From Hermodice carunculata (taxonomy: Eukaryota; Annelida; Polychaeta; Eunicida; Amphinomidae), in contig OZ026612.1 of NCBI GenBank assembly GCA_964020975.1, positions 51,388,108 to 51,452,107 on the forward strand: a stretch of DNA of 64,000 nt. Direction: 5' to 3'. Positions 48,422 through 60,800 of the stretch are shown piece by piece; position 1 is the first letter of the stretch; the number at the start of each line of letters is the position of its first letter. The notes beneath the pieces are model-generated. The model saw only the letters and a list, made by a program, of their open reading frames with translations. It did no database searches and had not been told where the DNA came from. Both the position numbers and the translations under genes were made by a program.

Positions 48422-49177
48422 ATAAAAACAGCTAATTTTTCGAGAAATTAGTATATGGCCCATCTGTGACAGTGATGCGACCCGCACGTCCCCCATGATC
48501 GCCAGCATCAAACCCGTGCTTTGTGGCGGGAAATTAATGTGCATACTGCGTATTCCAAATATTCATACAGTGAAACATCTGAATACGGAACACTCTAGGG
48601 ACCCAGAAAAAATGTCCAGTATTTAAAGGTGTTTACTTTACGGAGGGGCTGGCAGTTATGGTGGGCGTCGAGCTTCAAGACATATTTAATGTGCATGTGC
48701 CTGTATTATGTTCATGTATGGCCATGTATACAGTATCCATTCAAGATCCACACATACTCTAACTTGTACTATCCCAGTTTATGTAACTGTCATTCATACA
48801 TTCAAGTAATTAAACGATTAAGATACAAGAAGAAGACAAACGTGTTTTTTGTTCAGGAATTGTATCTCCATAAGAGACAACCCAACGAAGCCATAAAAAT
48901 AACCCAACCACAAGATGTGTATATGTATACTGTAGGTGTGTGTACTTTAATATTTCCTTATAACTCTTCTCACATATTCACAACAGTTGTTTCTTCATAG
49001 GGTTAATTCCATCCAAACTTAACATTCAGGGGATTGTTTTTTTTCTTTTTTTTTTTTTTTTTTTTTGCGAAATCCCGCTATCTAAATATATCCAGACCCG
49101 ATGTTCCTTCTAAACTTGGATAAGCCACTGGACTATACCCATGGCCTAAAGTTTCACACTGTTTGTTACACAACCAT

Positions 49178-49776
49178 TCAAATTTTTGTGGACAAGTCTG
49201 TGATGGAAGCCTGCTTAATAGCGGACCCCTTTCTTCTAATCACTAACGTGTTTATCGTTGCCTCCAATTCCAGACAGTTAAGACACGCACAACCGTCATC
49301 AGAGACACCTGCCAGCTTGACAAGTTTCATTGCATTATTCAAGCCTGTCATAGCTGATTCCAGCGGTGAAGGATTATTCTCTTTGTCTGTGGCAAAGTCA
49401 TCTGTGTCACTATTACAGAGTAGCCTTTCCTCCCAATCACAGCTTTCAAGGTCGTGCACTTGCAGGTCTTTATCCATGGCAATAGCTTTCTCAATGTCAA
49501 ATTGGCAGCGATCAATGATTGCTGATAGCTCAAGATGTCATATCAAAATGCTGTTATACGAGCTTATTTTCCACCTGAAGCCTTCATTCAATAGTTTTTT
49601 AAAGTGTCAATGTTTACTATTGGGAGAGTCGTTTGGGGTTTTGGGACAAAATAAAGTGTCCGGTGTTCAGAATTGACAGGTGGTAGTTGCACTGTATGTT
49701 GTATCCCTAATCTTTGTCTTGAAATTTGGTTCACCAGGTCATCACTTGCACAATTCTGAGGAAGGTGGACAGGCAA
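49178..49776 (-). pseudogene. unidentified minus-strand coding remnant inside intron 2
   Basis: Two separate minus-strand open stretches look protein-like. One (49776-49588) includes PVHLPQNCASDDLVNQISRQ. The other (49477-49178) is acidic and includes CDWEERLLCNSDTDDFATDK and CACLNC. The opposite strand has an open frame of 191 codons that I take as its shadow. No family is recognised and no splice sites fit the host gene. It may be a mobile-element protein relic. Confidence 0.3.
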
Positions 49777-49829
49777 TCTTCCAAGATATATATATTAAAT
49801 GCCTTTCATATACAGTTACTTGGAAGAGT

Positions 49830-49848
49830 GGGTGGGTGGGTGGGTGGG
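49830..49848 (+). other. G-quadruplex motif
   Basis: Five GGG tracts separated by single T bases, the strongest short-loop G4 pattern in the window. Confidence 0.8.
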
Positions 49849-49981
49849 TGCTCTCTTGAGTAGCATGTACGCCAATGCAAACAAAAAGGATACGTTTTTT
49901 CCCGACATTTTTTCAGCTTTGCCTCTTTATCTCACGACAACAATCATAAATATTTTTTGTTGAAACTAGGAATGAGCTTGG

Positions 49982-49983
<2 letters not shown>

Positions 49984-50038
<55 letters not shown>

Positions 50039-50060
50039 TTATATATATATATATATATAT
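49984..50060. repeat. (CA)n followed by (TA)n
   Basis: CA run at about 49984-50033 and TA run at about 50040-50061. Confidence 0.97.
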
Positions 50061-50713
50061 ATTGTACCGGATCAGTATATTATCTCCCGCACCTCATGCA
50101 GTCTGGTGCTATAACGATTTATGATGCGGTTTACCTTGACATTTTTATTTGATTAACACTCGTAGTCTACGTGCGCTTTTTGAGAGATGCTCAGTTAAAG
50201 ATTTGTTGTATGGGAACTTGGCTGCACCTAGGCAAGGCTTGCTGTCCCATTCATACAGAATGTGCAATTACAGATCAAAGTAATCTTCAATCTTTAAAGC
50301 AAAATCCAAAGTGATTCAATTGTGACAATAATGGTGATCTGGCTTGGTTTAATTTCTTGACACACAGCCTTTTGTTCCCATGGTGCATGTTTGTGTCACC
50401 TAGCAACCCATGCATTTGAGGTCAGATGGGTCAGCGAAGCCCATAACATTACAGTCACCCTGAAAGTTTCACCCTGCATATGAGGACGATTTTTTGAATT
50501 ATCATCATCTTCTAATCTACCTGAAGTACATATTGTTCTCTTTCCAATACACCCAGGTGTGATAAAATAAAAGTTTAATGCTTATTTGACAACATATAGA
50601 GAGTTAAATAAGTTGAATAAGCCATAGATTTCAGAATGTGTTTTTTATGTTTAAATTTCCTTGCTGATCCTTAGATACATTTTTTTGAAGTCGAAAAGAT
50701 GACATGCACGCTA

Positions 50714-50904
50714 ACTCTTCAAGGATAAACTGCCACTAAAGTCGAACTACTTCAAATAAACCACCCTGAATTATGATAAAAAATATTCATCAAGTAGCAT
50801 CATGCCTACAATTTCAGAGAATATAATAGTCCAAGTCAACAGCCCTCCATAGCACCCAAAGCGAGGAAAGCTGTTGACCTTGTTTAAAATTGCACACTGT
50901 GAGT
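50714..50904. mobile_element. MITE (ACTCTTTCAGTG family), decayed copy
   Basis: Begins ACTCTTCAAGG and keeps the family order: 'aagtcgaactacttcaa', 'ccctgaattatga', GTCAACAGCC and GCTGTTGAC as the inner hairpin, then CACACTGTGAGT. The terminal repeats have decayed compared with the 33066 copy. Confidence 0.7.
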
Positions 50905-51352
50905 TAATGGCGACTTGCGTTTGTAGGACCAAGGCGACAAAAAACGGAACATTTTTTAAGCTGACACCCGTTTAATTTTGTTTATTGCATAAGCTTCAGT
51001 CGGATGCATATTCTGTGCTATTATTTGCAATGTAAATACTGCTAGTAACGATCTAGTGACCAAAAAAAAAAAAAAATAAAAAAAAAAAAAAGGAAATGTT
51101 GATTTTTGTAGCTTCAGTAAATCCATATCTGGTATAGTGCACTTAATATGTGCGTGGATTCATAGGTGTTAGCGATACGGTTTCGTGTACCTTTGTGCGC
51201 TAGTCATTGTCATCCTTTTATTTAACCCTTTCGCCCAGTTTGCCCCACAAATAAAGCTATCTCCATTTGCGCAAAAACTTTTTTTACATTTGAGTAAAAC
51301 CTACCTTAGGAATACAGATAAAGAAAGAACATTAAGGAATATATATATAAAC

Positions 51353-51413
51353 GAGAAATATATATATATATACATATATATATACATATATATATATATA
51401 TATGTGTATATAT
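51353..51413. repeat. (TA)n-rich microsatellite
   Basis: TA run with scattered CA and GT interruptions. Confidence 0.95.
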
Positions 51414-51813
51414 AAAACAAAAAGAATATTAAGGAATATAAACAAACAACATCCTTCATAGATGCTAATCGCCCTTACTTTGACGCTTCGCGGAGGTTCC
51501 AAGCTAAGCCTACATATGTAACGACAGTGTTGAAATTGGGTTGTAAAATAGCTTGGTTCACAGCTGAGTTTTGAAATGTTTATCCCAACTCTTCACGACG
51601 ATTATCCTCTCTTTGCCAAATATTTATCCAGTCTGCGTTTCGTGCTATTAATCCAAACGAAGCTTTAAACTTATTGGACTCCGTCAATGTTGAGTTATGA
51701 TGGTTTGAATTGATACTAAGTATTATTTGTTTACGGAAGAGTCACTTAAGTATATTTGTCCTCGAACGAATGACACGCGAGCATTGTCAACACTTTTTTT
51801 GTCTCTGTTACAG

Positions 51814-51950
51814 GAACGATTATTATTGTCTGTGATACCACGATTCGTTGCCATGGAGATTATTGAAGACATCGCCAGAGATGAAAACCAAAACAGTGAC
51901 CTTCCATCTCCATTTCACAAGCTTTATTTGCACCGATATGAAAATGTCAG
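51814..51950 (+). CDS. ADCY: adenylyl cyclase exon 3: entry to catalytic domain C1a
   Basis: Residues 497 to part of 542, after CTGTTACAG and before GTCAGC; phase 0 in, phase 2 out. It encodes ERLLLSVIPRFVAMEIIEDI, the conserved segment just before the catalytic core, then FHKLYLHRYENV, the first strand leading to the metal site. The split serine codon is completed by exon 4 to give NVSILFADI, the family signature. The donor GTCAGC is a weak but usable splice site. Confidence 0.93.
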
Positions 51951-52427
51951 GTCAGCGGTTATCAGCAATTCTTTGATATGTGATAAGTCAATGAGGTAAC
52001 ACTAACACAGGACGTTTATTTACCTCATGTAACAAGATAATGTTGAGTAGATTGGAACATTCACAAGTAATATAAAACACACAATCGCACGGAATGCCAC
52101 AAATTTCCTGTTTTTTTTTCACTGGAGTACCACGAGACATGTTATTGTTTTACATATGATGTCCAGTATATTTATGTATTATCAATATTGTAAATTCCAG
52201 ACTTTGTATGTGCAATAAGGTTTTAGATAGATCTACATTAGTTGGCCCCGAATCAATCGATTAGTCAGGTGATCTCTCTGACCGTCCAAATATAAACGTG
52301 TTTTTGCATGCTTAGCACAAACTGCAGAAGCAGGAAAATTGATGGACTCAACTCGGGCCACTCCCAGTGACTGGGAATCAAACTGGTCCAGTGTACAAGC
52401 ATATTAAATACGGTGTGCTAACAATAA

Positions 52428-52960
52428 CTAGACAGATTTCCATATTCAGATGCGCTATGGCTTACAACATGGTATTGCCTTATATCCACTTTTTGAAGAT
52501 TTTTAGGGATTTGAAATTTAATTTTCTCTAATTATCATTCAAAATAAAAAGACTTTTATGGAACACTCATTAGATGTACAACGGTCATTACACATGCGTA
52601 GATATTAGAGTGACATTTCTATTTAAAATTTGAATTTATTCTATTTTTAAAATTTTCCTGATTAGCACAGTTTACATTTATATTACTTTTGGTTAGGTGT
52701 AGATAATCATAAGATGAAAAAATGTCGATAACGTCCAGATAGAAGTCAAATTGAAATCTCCAAATATTACAGTTATTTTTTTATTTTCTAGATTCAAAAC
52801 CTTGAAATGCCCATAATTTGCATAATTTTCAATATATTTACTCCTTCACATAAAAAGGCACCATGTTGTTCATAGAGGTACAGTCACACCGAATTTGGAG
52901 TTTCTAGGTTTTATCACGTCAGCAAAAATCTGCTGACAAAATTTAGTAGTAAAGAGAGGA
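52428..52960 (-). mobile_element. decayed HINE body, minus strand
   Basis: Read on the minus strand, the body start ('ctttactactaaattttgtc' then 'agaaactccaaatt') matches other copies. It is followed by 'aaaattatgcaaatta' near 52810 and diverged core-like sequence, ending at a CTAG before TT (52428-52431). The 5' hairpin and CTTT tract are not visible, and the 3' hairpin is lost. Confidence 0.5.
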
Positions 52961-54519
52961 CAGGGAAGAGTTCTAGGTACCCCCCCCCCCCCCCGAAGAT
53001 GGCTATCATTCACTGACCACAACAGTAATGTGTCGACAGTTATCATACGCGCTTCGGAGGTCCTGAACGACTAGATTCAAATTCACTGGACAACATATTT
53101 TAAAGCACGGGAAATAGAACTGATTTATTGCGCAGTTTACAACCATTTCTCCCCTGGAGTTCCATTTGAGGACAACAATCGATAAACACAACAGCCAACC
53201 TACACTCCCGCAGGCCATACTTTGCATCTGTGGTCATTCAAAAGCATATTGGCTGCTTGGGCGTGCTGGATACGTGCTCATTGTTGTTGTTTATTCAGTG
53301 CCAATACTGTAGATGTTGTCATCTGGTCATATAAACGGAAATGGTGTGCTAACGGCTGAGGGATTCATTCGCAAAGATACTGACTGCTGACAGATTTGTT
53401 CTTTCTTATTTCTTAGAGAGCCGAAGTATGAATAGTTGCAAGACTAAAATTATACCTTTGCACATATATATCAACTTGTGCTGTGGTTGGTGGCTTTTTT
53501 GACTACTAGTATGCAAGAAAAAGCAGAGAGTTTCTGCAAACCAAATTATCTTGTAATTGCTCATGTTAGTATGAAACCGCAATCATTCTTGGTTACCTCG
53601 ACAAATTATGCACAGTACAACTTTATTGACATCAGACGGAAAAATACAGGGTTTGCACAATAAATGTTTTGGGCTAGCATGATTTTTGAGTCTTGATTTA
53701 TTTGCATTTGACAGGTGAGTTACGAGTGATAACTGTTTTGGATGGAAATATATGTTTTCATATTTATTCTTCACCTTTATTTCAATCCATATATGCCATA
53801 TTTTTTCTTTTCTTGGTCGTATGGATTGATCTCTTATCACCTATAAGATCTTTCTGGGTCATCATAAACCTTATTGGAGTTTCATAACAGTTCAATTGAT
53901 GAACCGCATTTTGCGTAAAAACTAAGTAGAATATGTGCAAGCGTATTGATACATATACAACTTTGAAAACATGTACCATATTACATAGTGCGATATGATA
54001 ATTCATTTGGATCATTCGAAAAGAAATGAGATAGATTTAGATTGAACATTTACTTCAAAATTCCAATTGAAAAACCTGTAATATTTGAATCAAGCCACAA
54101 AGATACCATTTTTATATTGACACTTATTTGCTGGTCATAGGTACAAAACTTTTGTCTCTATCTTGAAAAAAATTCCATTTGACGTCAATTTCATTTTCAC
54201 ACTTTAAACGTTATTGGATACAGACAGTTTATATTTGTTGATATATACTTCAGAGCACAAAATTGTAACAATACATGATGTTGGCATTTGAATTTCTGTT
54301 AACTCACATCTATACCCATGCAACAAAATTACGATTAATACAGGTAATGAAGTGTCCTTGAATATGATATGAAAACCTGCACTTTGGTGCATATGGATAA
54401 TTATTACGTGGAGTACTTTATTAATGATCCATGAATAGGCATTCACAACGAGACACATAGTAGCAGTACGCTATCCTCTGTATAATAAATTTATGGACAC
54501 CCAAAAAGCTTTATATATA

Positions 54520-54520
54520 T

Positions 54521-54574
<54 letters not shown>
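54520..54574. repeat. (GT)n microsatellite
   Basis: GT run of about 50 bases. Confidence 0.97.
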
Positions 54575-54576
<2 letters not shown>

Positions 54577-55081
54577 TACAGTGCATAGGTGTGCATATAC
54601 TCAATGGGTTGTGGCGAACGTGTGCAAAAAATTACTTGTAATGGAATAGATGGCAAATGCGCTATTATTGGATGAGCTTATTAAATAGCTATGAGAATGC
54701 TTCAGGTATGCCGATTCCCTGTTGCTATATTAATCATCGTGCATGTATCATAAACGTAAAGGGTCAACACGCTCGTATCTTTTCTCCATTAAGAATTGCT
54801 AGTAAGTGTCTGCTGCCGTAAATGTCTAATATATATTTACTGTAAATTTTTTGTTTCTTATTTTTCCAATCATTCAACACCTTCCATCGTTGCACTCTGG
54901 ATGCATTCCAAAGGGTTTTGCCTACAGATACATAGCTTTATCGTCGATTGCAATGCATTCTAAAGAGTTAATGTCCACAGATATACATGTGTAGCTTTAT
55001 TGTCGTTTCCAATGCATTTCAAAGGGTTAATGTTCACACATACATAGCTATATGGTCGACCCCGCTGCACTGCAAGGGGTT

Positions 55082-55112
55082 TATGTCAATATATATATAT
55101 ATATATATATAT
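55082..55112. repeat. (TA)n microsatellite
   Basis: Pure TA run. Confidence 0.96.
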
Positions 55113-55541
55113 GTAATAAATAAATAACTGCAGGCTTTTTCTGTTATATTTCGCTTTGTTCAGTGTGTTGCTGCACAATGCTGACATTTGTTCCTTTATC
55201 GTACTTGCTTTCTTTCCAGTTGAATTGTTACAAATTGATTCATCTGCACTTGAGATTGTAGCACAATGGTAAAATTCTCTACTGTATCTTGTAATTTAGT
55301 AGCAGTGGTCATTAGGTTCACTACTTTATCCAGTTTCTGGGCTGACATATCAGTACTTGAAGTGAATTTGTTTTTGAGTTCCTCCATGAAAGTCTTATTT
55401 TGATGACACATATCGGCCATCAAAGAGTTATACTTCACTTAACTTTTCTGAGATCATAGTTAGTTTTCCATTAATATCTAATAGGAAATTTGTGGCTGTG
55501 CCAACTTCATTTTCACCTCTCATTGAGCGGGTCGTCCTTTG

Positions 55542-55813
<272 letters not shown>

Positions 55814-56067
55814 CTATATGGAAGATTCCAAATCATTCCATACGGTTATTGCCCATAGAAGTCAAGGTCCATGATCAATTTAAAAGAATTAATGGCCAGA
55901 GAAATATAGACATATCGTCGATTTCAACCCTTTATAATTTAACAGACTGGGATTTGAAGTAAATATAGCCTCTCACCAAAAATGGACATTCTGCAGCCAT
56001 GTTTTTTACCTAGCATCAATGAGAAAGATAAATACCTGTCAACATAAACTGATGATTTCCTTTGTAG

Positions 56068-56179
56068 TATATTATTCGCGGATATCAAGGGATTCACAAA
56101 GTTATCATCCATCTTGTCTGCCCCTGAACTGGTCAAAACACTTAATGCTGTGTTTGCCAAGTTTGACAGATTAGCAGAG
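56068..56179 (+). CDS. ADCY: adenylyl cyclase exon 4: C1a first metal site
   Basis: Completes residue 542 and encodes 543-579, after TCCTTTGTAG and before GTAGGT, phase 0 out. [13 protein letters not shown] contains Asp547, the first of two catalytic metal-binding aspartates. [17 protein letters not shown] is the following helix. The usual LNELF motif reads LNAVF here, a change at a normally acidic position. Confidence 0.96.
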
Positions 56180-56437
56180 GTAGGTAATTCAGTCAATATG
56201 TAGATCATTTGGGTTCAATTTTCGTTAAGTGCTGTTCTCTTAATGATCAGTCAAGCCGAGATACCACTGGCAGTGTTTTTCTAAAACAAAGTTTTGCCCA
56301 CACAGCGTGCCCCTTGAGACATAACTATCATCTGATTATATTAAAAGCAGTTGCGCAAGGTTCTCCCACAATGCCATACACTGAACACATTTAAGGAAAA
56401 CTCGCGAAAATCTCCAAGGAACAGTCAATTACCACCA

Positions 56438-56438
<1 letters not shown>

Positions 56439-56502
<64 letters not shown>

Positions 56503-56568
56503 TACCACCAATACACACACACATGTATATTTATTCAAACATTTCAATAATATATATATATATATATA

Positions 56569-56629
<61 letters not shown>
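56439..56629. repeat. (CA)n ... (TA)n(GT)n inverted compound array
   Basis: CA run at 56439-56501, a short unique piece with a second CA stub, TA run at 56550-56570, then GT run at 56571-56629. The CA and GT runs are complementary and 70 bases apart. All lie inside intron 4. Confidence 0.96.
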
Positions 56630-56631
<2 letters not shown>

Positions 56632-57029
56632 GCAGGCCAAATAAATTTATAATGTATATCCTGATATGCTCTTCAGGGAAGTTGTCGGGGCGATGCGTGC
56701 ATAAGGCAAATGAGTTAGATATAGACATGTATACATAGTTATTCGTTGAAAAACGAAATGTCACGTGTCACTAAGACAACAGTTTGCGAAGAAAAAACGG
56801 TAAGAAAATGCCAAGACATAATTTCCCGTTATGCTTCTTATTGTATTGCTCGCCCCATAAGAGTGTTGCAGATATGTTATTTTCCATGCTGTCCCTAAAA
56901 TGCAACAGTTGACATAAAAGGTAATCCTTACTATTTTGTGTGTTTCAGTTCATACAATTTTGCGTTTTTTACATACGTCAAAAGATGGAGAACATTATAT
57001 AAAATAAACAAAATCTGAACAAATTGTAG

Positions 57030-57157
57030 GAATGCCATTGTCTGCGGATTAAGTTGCTGGGGGACTGCTACCTGTGTGTGAGTGGTCTGCCGGAACCTCG
57101 TACCGATCATGCGCGGTGCTGTGTGGAGATGAGTCTGGCCATGTTACGGATAATAAG
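57030..57157 (+). CDS. ADCY: adenylyl cyclase exon 5: C1a second metal site
   Basis: Residues 580-621 and part of 622, after AAATTGTAG and before GTAAGG; phase 0 in, 2 out. [20 protein letters not shown] carries Asp591, the second metal-binding aspartate, 44 residues after the first as in mammalian enzymes. The usual GDCYYC is GDCYLC here. DHARCCVEM follows, with Arg in place of the usual second His. These changes suggest a diverged paralogue with the catalytic residues intact. Confidence 0.96.
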
Positions 57158-57648
57158 GTAAGGTGTACGGGTCACAATTTTAATTCAAAACAAGCAGTCA
57201 AGCACGAATAACTTATACATTGCGCTGTTATGCACCCAAATGACATAAAACAACGTAAATGTGTCAGCAGTGAAATTCGCACGATTGCCATTTTTGTCGT
57301 GACACGCATAATGGTAGATCAAATACTCACCTTGGTATCTTCCCTTGGCTGAAAATTTGTCATATTAAATAACTAGGATCGTAGTCTTGCGGCAAACACA
57401 ACAAAGTGTGCAGCAACAGACCACTGCAGCGAAGTACTGAAAAGAAAACAATTAAATCATTTTTTAAAATGAAATTTTGTTCGCGTATTGCCTTTCTCTT
57501 ACTTTCAGCATTTAGTTTATAATTATTTCGATTCTTTTGACACTAGCTTTCGCATAGTAATTCAAACATTTTAATTATTTTCATAATCTATGCGTGTAAT
57601 CATAGAATTTTAGATTTCTTTTCATATTGTATTTAAACATTCAACCAG

Positions 57649-57807
57649 ATCGTTTCGAAAGAAGCACAAAGTTGACCTGGACATGCGCATTGGCATACAT
57701 ACGGGTGCTGTATTGTGTGGCGTAGTTGGACTGCGGAAATGGCAATTTGATGTTTATTCTAATGACGTCACTATCGCAAACATGATGGAGGCTGGTGGGC
57801 TTCCTGG
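57649..57807 (+). CDS. ADCY: adenylyl cyclase exon 6: C1a core
   Basis: Completes residue 622 and encodes 623-674 plus part of 675, after TCAACCAG and before GTAAGA; phase 2 out. DMRIGIHTG contains Arg635, the position that contacts substrate phosphates and lies 44 residues after Asp591. [27 protein letters not shown] is the most conserved stretch of the family, with Tyr658 where Trp is usual (FDVWSND). Confidence 0.97.
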
Positions 57808-60800
57808 GTAAGATACTTTTCTTGTGATTGAAGACCCAGAGAATGCTGTTGAAAAAATAATTATTTTATCTTCAAAACGTGTCAAGTTACAATGATTCAG
57901 GAATTTATCATATTTTCCAGTCATACATGAGATGATAACCATTGTTGCAAAGACCGTGCTATCGTCAGTAATTACATATTAGGGCACAGGGCTATATCCC
58001 GTATATAATGTGAAGTGATGAAGGACCCACAAGAAAGGACAACAACAACAAAAATATCAAGAAAAATATGTGTGACTTCTAAGCTAAAGGCCTCACCCCA
58101 CCTTCAACCCAAAGTCACTGTGATGAAAAAAAATCGATGTAATTTATTTCTGCAAACTATCAATGACGCAAAAAGTGGCATAATGACGACGAGGACGGTG
58201 ATGATGCTGATGCTGATGATGTTGATGCTGATGATGCTGATGACGATGATGATGGTAAACCCAATCAGAGAAACCTCTGTTTTTTCCGGGATGCCAACAA
58301 ACATGTGAAGAATGTATACAAAAGATACAACGAATCAAAAATTGTGACCGCGAGAAATTTCATCTGACAGACACTCCGAGCGGGTTAATAAGAAATTATG
58401 TAAAAACAACGGTCTTTATATAATGTCGTTTTAAACAATGTCTATCATCCAAAATACACATAAGATCATGTATTTTTACCTGGCATTTGCTAGAGACAGC
58501 AGGTAATTTTGTAAGCGTAGTGGAACACCTATCACAGGCTCTAACATGGACCGCAGTATTGACTTTCCGAATACAGTATCTTTAGAGCGCTCAGATGGAT
58601 TTTTCCGAAATTTGCCACAGAGATGCAGTATATGACGAAGAGTGGTTGGTAAATGTGACTTTGTGACTGCAATATATTCAAAGTGTTTGGATGAGCTCTT
58701 TAAATGTGTTGCAGAGATGCATTCTATCCAAAGAAAAAAAAATGATTGAAAGATTTTCAGGCCAGTGTGACCTTAGTTTTGGTCACTCTGACCACCAAAT
58801 GGCCCGGAAGGATCTTGTTCCAAATCTTATTCATCGGTGTTATGAGGAATAAGTAACATCGATAGAATTTCCCTTCACTCCTACCTATACATGGGCCAAT
58901 TGGCAGCATAGTTTTTTTCCATATTCGGTTTTATATTTGTGGCTTTTTGTCCAGGACCACTTCCTGCTAGTCATTATATAATTACCCTGCTCCGCAGTCC
59001 GAACTCTTTACACTCCATAAGCTAACCAGTCACTGTCTAACCTATATAAATATGGAAGTACTGTTGTCCATATCGCACACGTTCTTCTGTAGAATTTTGA
59101 CATAAGCTGTATTGGCCCAAATAAATCTAAGGGTCTTCAGCGCGTAACTACTCAGAACATGTTTCGGAGCCTATACCGTACATGTCTCTCTCTGAGTAGC
59201 GATTCAGCAAAGACGACTAACACAATAAGGAATAAATATGAACGCGGCAAATGATGAATTAGCTAAATAAGGGAAGTTTTGCTTATAAATGCAGAGCTTC
59301 AATTTGAATAAAAAATGCCTGTCAAACCAAACATAATTACGAAATTTGTATAGCACAAGTTCAGATAAGAACAATTTGACCCTAAATCGGTATGTACATG
59401 TACCCTTTTTTGTTGGAAAGCTTACCTTAGTTAACCACCTGGCAGTGAATAACTGAAGTAGAAACAACCTGGGGCCTTCTATTTGGGCCCAGTGACCATA
59501 TAATAAAAAGTTACAGCTATACCACCTAAACAAACCAAAGGAATTCCTAACAAGTACTGTAACAATGGACATCCTCGAACAAACCCCATCATGACACCTA
59601 CTCCTCACTTTGAAAGTCTCCAAGCAATAAAGCCCTATTTTGCTGCCAACCCGAAGTTAATGTTTCAACATAATAGGTCAAGTTTGTGACATTTCAGTAA
59701 ATATTGTTAAATTTGAGTAATTTTTTACATTGCGTATATATGTACTTAGGCATGTTAGAAATGAATGAAAGTCATTTGTATTTAAGTCAAGAACAAGTAA
59801 TCAAAATGTAATTTTTCTTAACCAGATTGTAAGTACAATTAAGCAAACTTGTAAGTATTGTGGATAATTAATTTACAGGTAAAGTGGACAGGGGGAGGCA
59901 TCGCAGCTATTGCCTGTGATCATAGCCCTCGAGATTGCAATATGGAGTTCCAATAGACACAGATTGAGTTTTTGACACATATAGTAGATTCCCCTTGACG
60001 TCAAGTGTACCTTTGCACTATCAAGCATGCATCCAAAGGTACGCTCAAAGGGGGTTTAGATATCGTTTTTCAAAGGGCAGTCCTCGAGGATTACTTGCCC
60101 ATGGTTGACCAAGGAAGGTACACCTCTGGGCTCTTGGTCCCGGTTCGGCTCAAGCAGGTACCCCCTGTCGCGTGTACAAAGGCGTCCCTTTTTGAGGACA
60201 TAGAGAGGCTTCTCATGTATCATTTTCAATATGGCCCTCTGTGTATATATAAGATAGGTATTTTAGGATGTTATTGCGTGTCGTTTTTTGTGTCGGTTTT
60301 TTTTTTTTTGAACTTTCAAGCATCACATATTCTCAGTGGTTATTTATAATACCAACAGACTCATGCATTGTAAAGTTAATTAATGATAAGAATTTTGTTG
60401 GACTTGCGTCATGACATGTTTTTGTTAAAAAATACTTTTGAGTAACCTAGATCGCTACGGCACTTGTCAGTAATATGAAGAGTAAATGACGCAATACGCC
60501 TCCATCATTTTACCCTTTATCACTCTTTTTTTAATAAATAACGTTGACACAGTTTTTAATCTTGAATGACATATGATAAAATAACTCTTGATGGAATAAA
60601 AGTTTGATCCCTTCAGGTTGGGGTACCCCCCCCCCCCAAAAAAAAATGAGAGTACATTGGTATTTTTTTTTTTTTTTTTTGCTGCTTGGCATGTTGGTCC
60701 AGGAGTGTTTGTGGTGCTACGAATTTGAAACGCACCGCGTCGGGGATTTATTCATATACTAGTATTGAAAATGTTGACATTTTGGTATTTATACATTATG

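Noticed and set aside
48570-48640. Terminal fragment of a DNA transposon (CAGTGAAACATC... start)
   Set aside because: It resembles a common invertebrate TIR but no second end was found.
49101-49676. Plus-strand frame of 191 codons
   Set aside because: It overlaps a more protein-like minus-strand segment and has no splice fit or recognised domain; judged a shadow frame.
58196-58253. Coding Met/Leu repeat
   Set aside because: A degenerate GATGCT-type microsatellite, open in several frames by composition.
59204-59623. Minus-strand frame of 139 codons
   Set aside because: Composition is rich in Phe, Leu and Cys as expected for chance AT-rich reading, with no domain or splice partners.
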